Source: Bacteroidota bacterium
Lineage (GTDB): Bacteria; Bacteroidota; Bacteroidia; Bacteroidales; UBA10428
Direction of reading: 5' to 3'
DNA length: 6,751 nucleotides
NCBI GenBank assembly: GCA_024640925.1
Contig: JAHEEB010000231.1
Span: 1-6,751, forward strand
Numbering within the stretch: the stretch's first letter is position 1; each line of letters starts with the position of its first letter. Under the pieces are notes generated by a model. The model saw only the letters and a program-made list of their open reading frames with translations. It made no database searches and was not told where the DNA came from. Positions 6,501-6,751 of this stretch are shown here, piece by piece. Made by a program: the position numbers and the translations under genes.

Positions 6501-6751
6501 TATTTGTATCTTATCAGTGTTGTAAGTTTGGCCTTTTCATCAAGAATAATGGTTTCTATGCGCCCCAGTGAATCATTTTTTAGATTTAATTCCCGTCCAG
6601 AGCTATCAATTATCTGAACCAGTTTTCCCTGGTTGTAACTAAAATTAATTGCAAAACCTCCCGAATTGGTAATTTGATACAAATTGAGAATGTTACTTTC
6701 AGGATTTCCGCGGTGTTCAAAATGGTAGGTTTGCCGGTTTTCGTGATCGTA
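3560..6751 (-). CDS. Rhs/YD-repeat polymorphic toxin with C-terminal nuclease-like tip (5' end outside window)
   Basis: The frame stays open to the right edge, with 1063 codons visible. The TTG at 6682 is not a credible start, because the codons upstream continue typical Rhs sequence (YDHENRQTYHFEHRG). The protein is a long series of YD repeats (such as YDELGNLKAKKD, YNADGLVNKIQHH, YDALGRRVEKEF) that form the Rhs shell enclosing the toxin. The Rhs core follows: FDEGTFVPAAKL, ITDHLGTPAQILNDNG (about 4230-4260), then RFRYYDPEDGVYVSQDPI (about 4025-4085). The core ends at WVDVYGLG, fitting the DxxGL self-cleavage motif. After that, 128 residues (3563-3946) form the variable toxin tip. Any N-terminal PAAR, signal or carrier region lies outside the window, so the delivery route is unknown. 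The downstream small gene is the likely immunity gene. Rhs assignment is very secure. Confidence 0.95.
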   Translation of the reverse strand, partial: YDHENRQTYHFEHRGNPESNILNLYQITNSGGFAINFSYNQGKLVQIIDSSGRELNLKNDSLGRIETIILDEKAKLTTLIRYKYNSSGDLTEVFDALNVPTKIFYQEHLMVKRTDRNGVSFFWDYESSGIEAKCIHTWGPDGLLEGWFEYHQGYTLHTDSLGNVTTYYYNEDGLVTKKIDPLGNETNTDYNIYQEVISETNALGEITCYGYDETGNRTSIQSAGGSTLNLVYENDLPVMAMNGNKALWLWEYDSEGNLQRRIDPEGGIIQFKFEKGLLKSIIDAQGEESTFEYTDQFNLEKMNMPGGRNTRWHYNYRGLCTSMYDAADNWTLYQHDDLGRVVKMSTPDDNETKFKYNAYDEVISAIDKHHRVEFEFTPLGSLKSRIENNTRVNFYYNTEEQLVSIANEEGNSYRFKRNGAGQITEETGFDGLTRKYKRDSAGRVERVIQPDGRETIYTYNADGLVNKIQHHNGEEEYFSYDKEGNLIEALNRITRVAFERTKAGRVLKETQGFAEVISQYNKLGQRTKISSSLGAEIDLEYNTLGELRKTKVKQEEAQWQAEMTYNSLGLEIERLLPGGIKNNWQYTKDGRPQEQLLSDTNGKLRHKQYKWDVNDRLKNITDLITKTTAEFTHDIFGNLESANYGNGEWDYRLPDVVGNLFRTKDRKDRKYGAAGQLIESPKYFYTYDELGNLKAKKDKKTGEVWYYEWNNSGMLTKVTRPDKQEVIFRYDALGRRVEKEFNGKLTRWIWDGNVVLHEWTEEVRIASESKNEEKESFFVTEGREKEAVELSSLQVEKDDIKLAPKDLITWIFDEGTFVPAAKLQNGTSYSIITDHLGTPAQILNDNGTEVWKAELDIYGKIRKIDLGSPTDCPFRYQGQYEDVETGLYCNRFRYYDPEDGVYVSQDPIKLTGGNPNIYAYTIDVNIWVDVYGLGACKLAQDYEKKIRNLYGNVPFGQRKYTSIVNGKQVNGVADNIAQIGNKIVAIEAKFVKNWSKSIRNPNSKIGSKSFALAEQEAMLSQAQKYSNAFDEVIYHTNSPDLATHYTQVFNNAGINNFSFIITP
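3563..3946 (-). other. Variable toxin domain of the Rhs protein, PD-(D/E)XK nuclease-like
   Basis: The 128 residues after GLGA begin CKLAQDYEKKIRNLYG and end FSFIITP. Numbering from this Cys, V37-A-D39 is followed by a predicted strand and by I-E52-A-K54, giving D-x12-E-x-K. A Gln/Tyr-bearing helix follows (QEAMLSQAQKY, 80-90). This order of Asp, ExK and a Gln-containing helix is that of restriction-endonuclease-fold toxins, which cut DNA or RNA in the target cell. The domain is basic (15 K/R against 9 D/E by hand count), as suits a nucleic-acid enzyme. It is more AT-rich than the Rhs core. The fold is inferred from the motif alone; another fold remains possible. Confidence 0.6.
3950..3979 (-). 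other. DxxGL self-cleavage motif at the Rhs core/toxin junction
   Basis: The codons read VNIWVDVYGLG. In Rhs proteins of known structure an aspartyl-protease site cuts just after the DxxGL motif to release the toxin tip inside the shell. Here D-V-Y-G-L keeps the Asp, Gly and Leu but lacks the Pro of the enterobacterial DPxGL form. The motif also marks the point where tips are exchanged by recombination. Confidence 0.7.

Noticed and set aside
6680..6682. TTG as start codon of the Rhs gene
   Set aside because: The frame continues open to 6751 with Rhs-like sequence, so the true start is outside the window.

Overview
The window looks like chromosomal DNA of an AT-rich member of the Bacteroidota. 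Two genes end in the C-terminal sorting domain of the type IX secretion system (T9SS), which is confined to that phylum. The BspA-type leucine-rich repeats joined to InlB-like repeats are also common there. No rRNA, tRNA, CRISPR array, transposase or integrase was seen. The genus cannot be fixed from this sequence.

Layout from left to right. Bases 1-117 are the last codons of a plus-strand gene for a T9SS-secreted protein. A strong hairpin with T tracts on both strands follows (136-181). Bases 182-346 hold nothing recognisable. A second hairpin (347-381) precedes the 3' end of a minus-strand gene (387-2759) for a secreted 790-residue protein with two LRR modules, four InlB-type repeats and a T9SS tail. 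Bases 2760-3200 hold no intact gene. They contain an AT-rich leader, a decayed coding remnant (about 2862-3117) and an 89-bp tandem duplication (3023-3200). Next, on the minus strand, come a small acidic protein gene (3201-3554) and, 5 bp upstream of it, the 3' part of a large Rhs/YD-repeat gene that runs off the right edge (3560-6751).

The main interest is the right half, a polymorphic toxin locus. The Rhs core ends in a DxxGL processing motif and is followed by a variable C-terminal domain of about 128 residues. That domain is basic and has a D-x12-ExK arrangement like PD-(D/E)XK nucleases. The small acidic gene directly downstream is in the standard place for the cognate immunity gene. The toxin tip and immunity gene are clearly more AT-rich than the Rhs core, as expected of a swapped-in cassette. 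The remnant beyond the immunity gene reads like the end of another protein, partly duplicated and frameshifted. This is best explained as a displaced older toxin tip, but its family is not recognised and that reading is inference.

The left half (two converging T9SS cargo genes) has no evident functional link to the Rhs locus.
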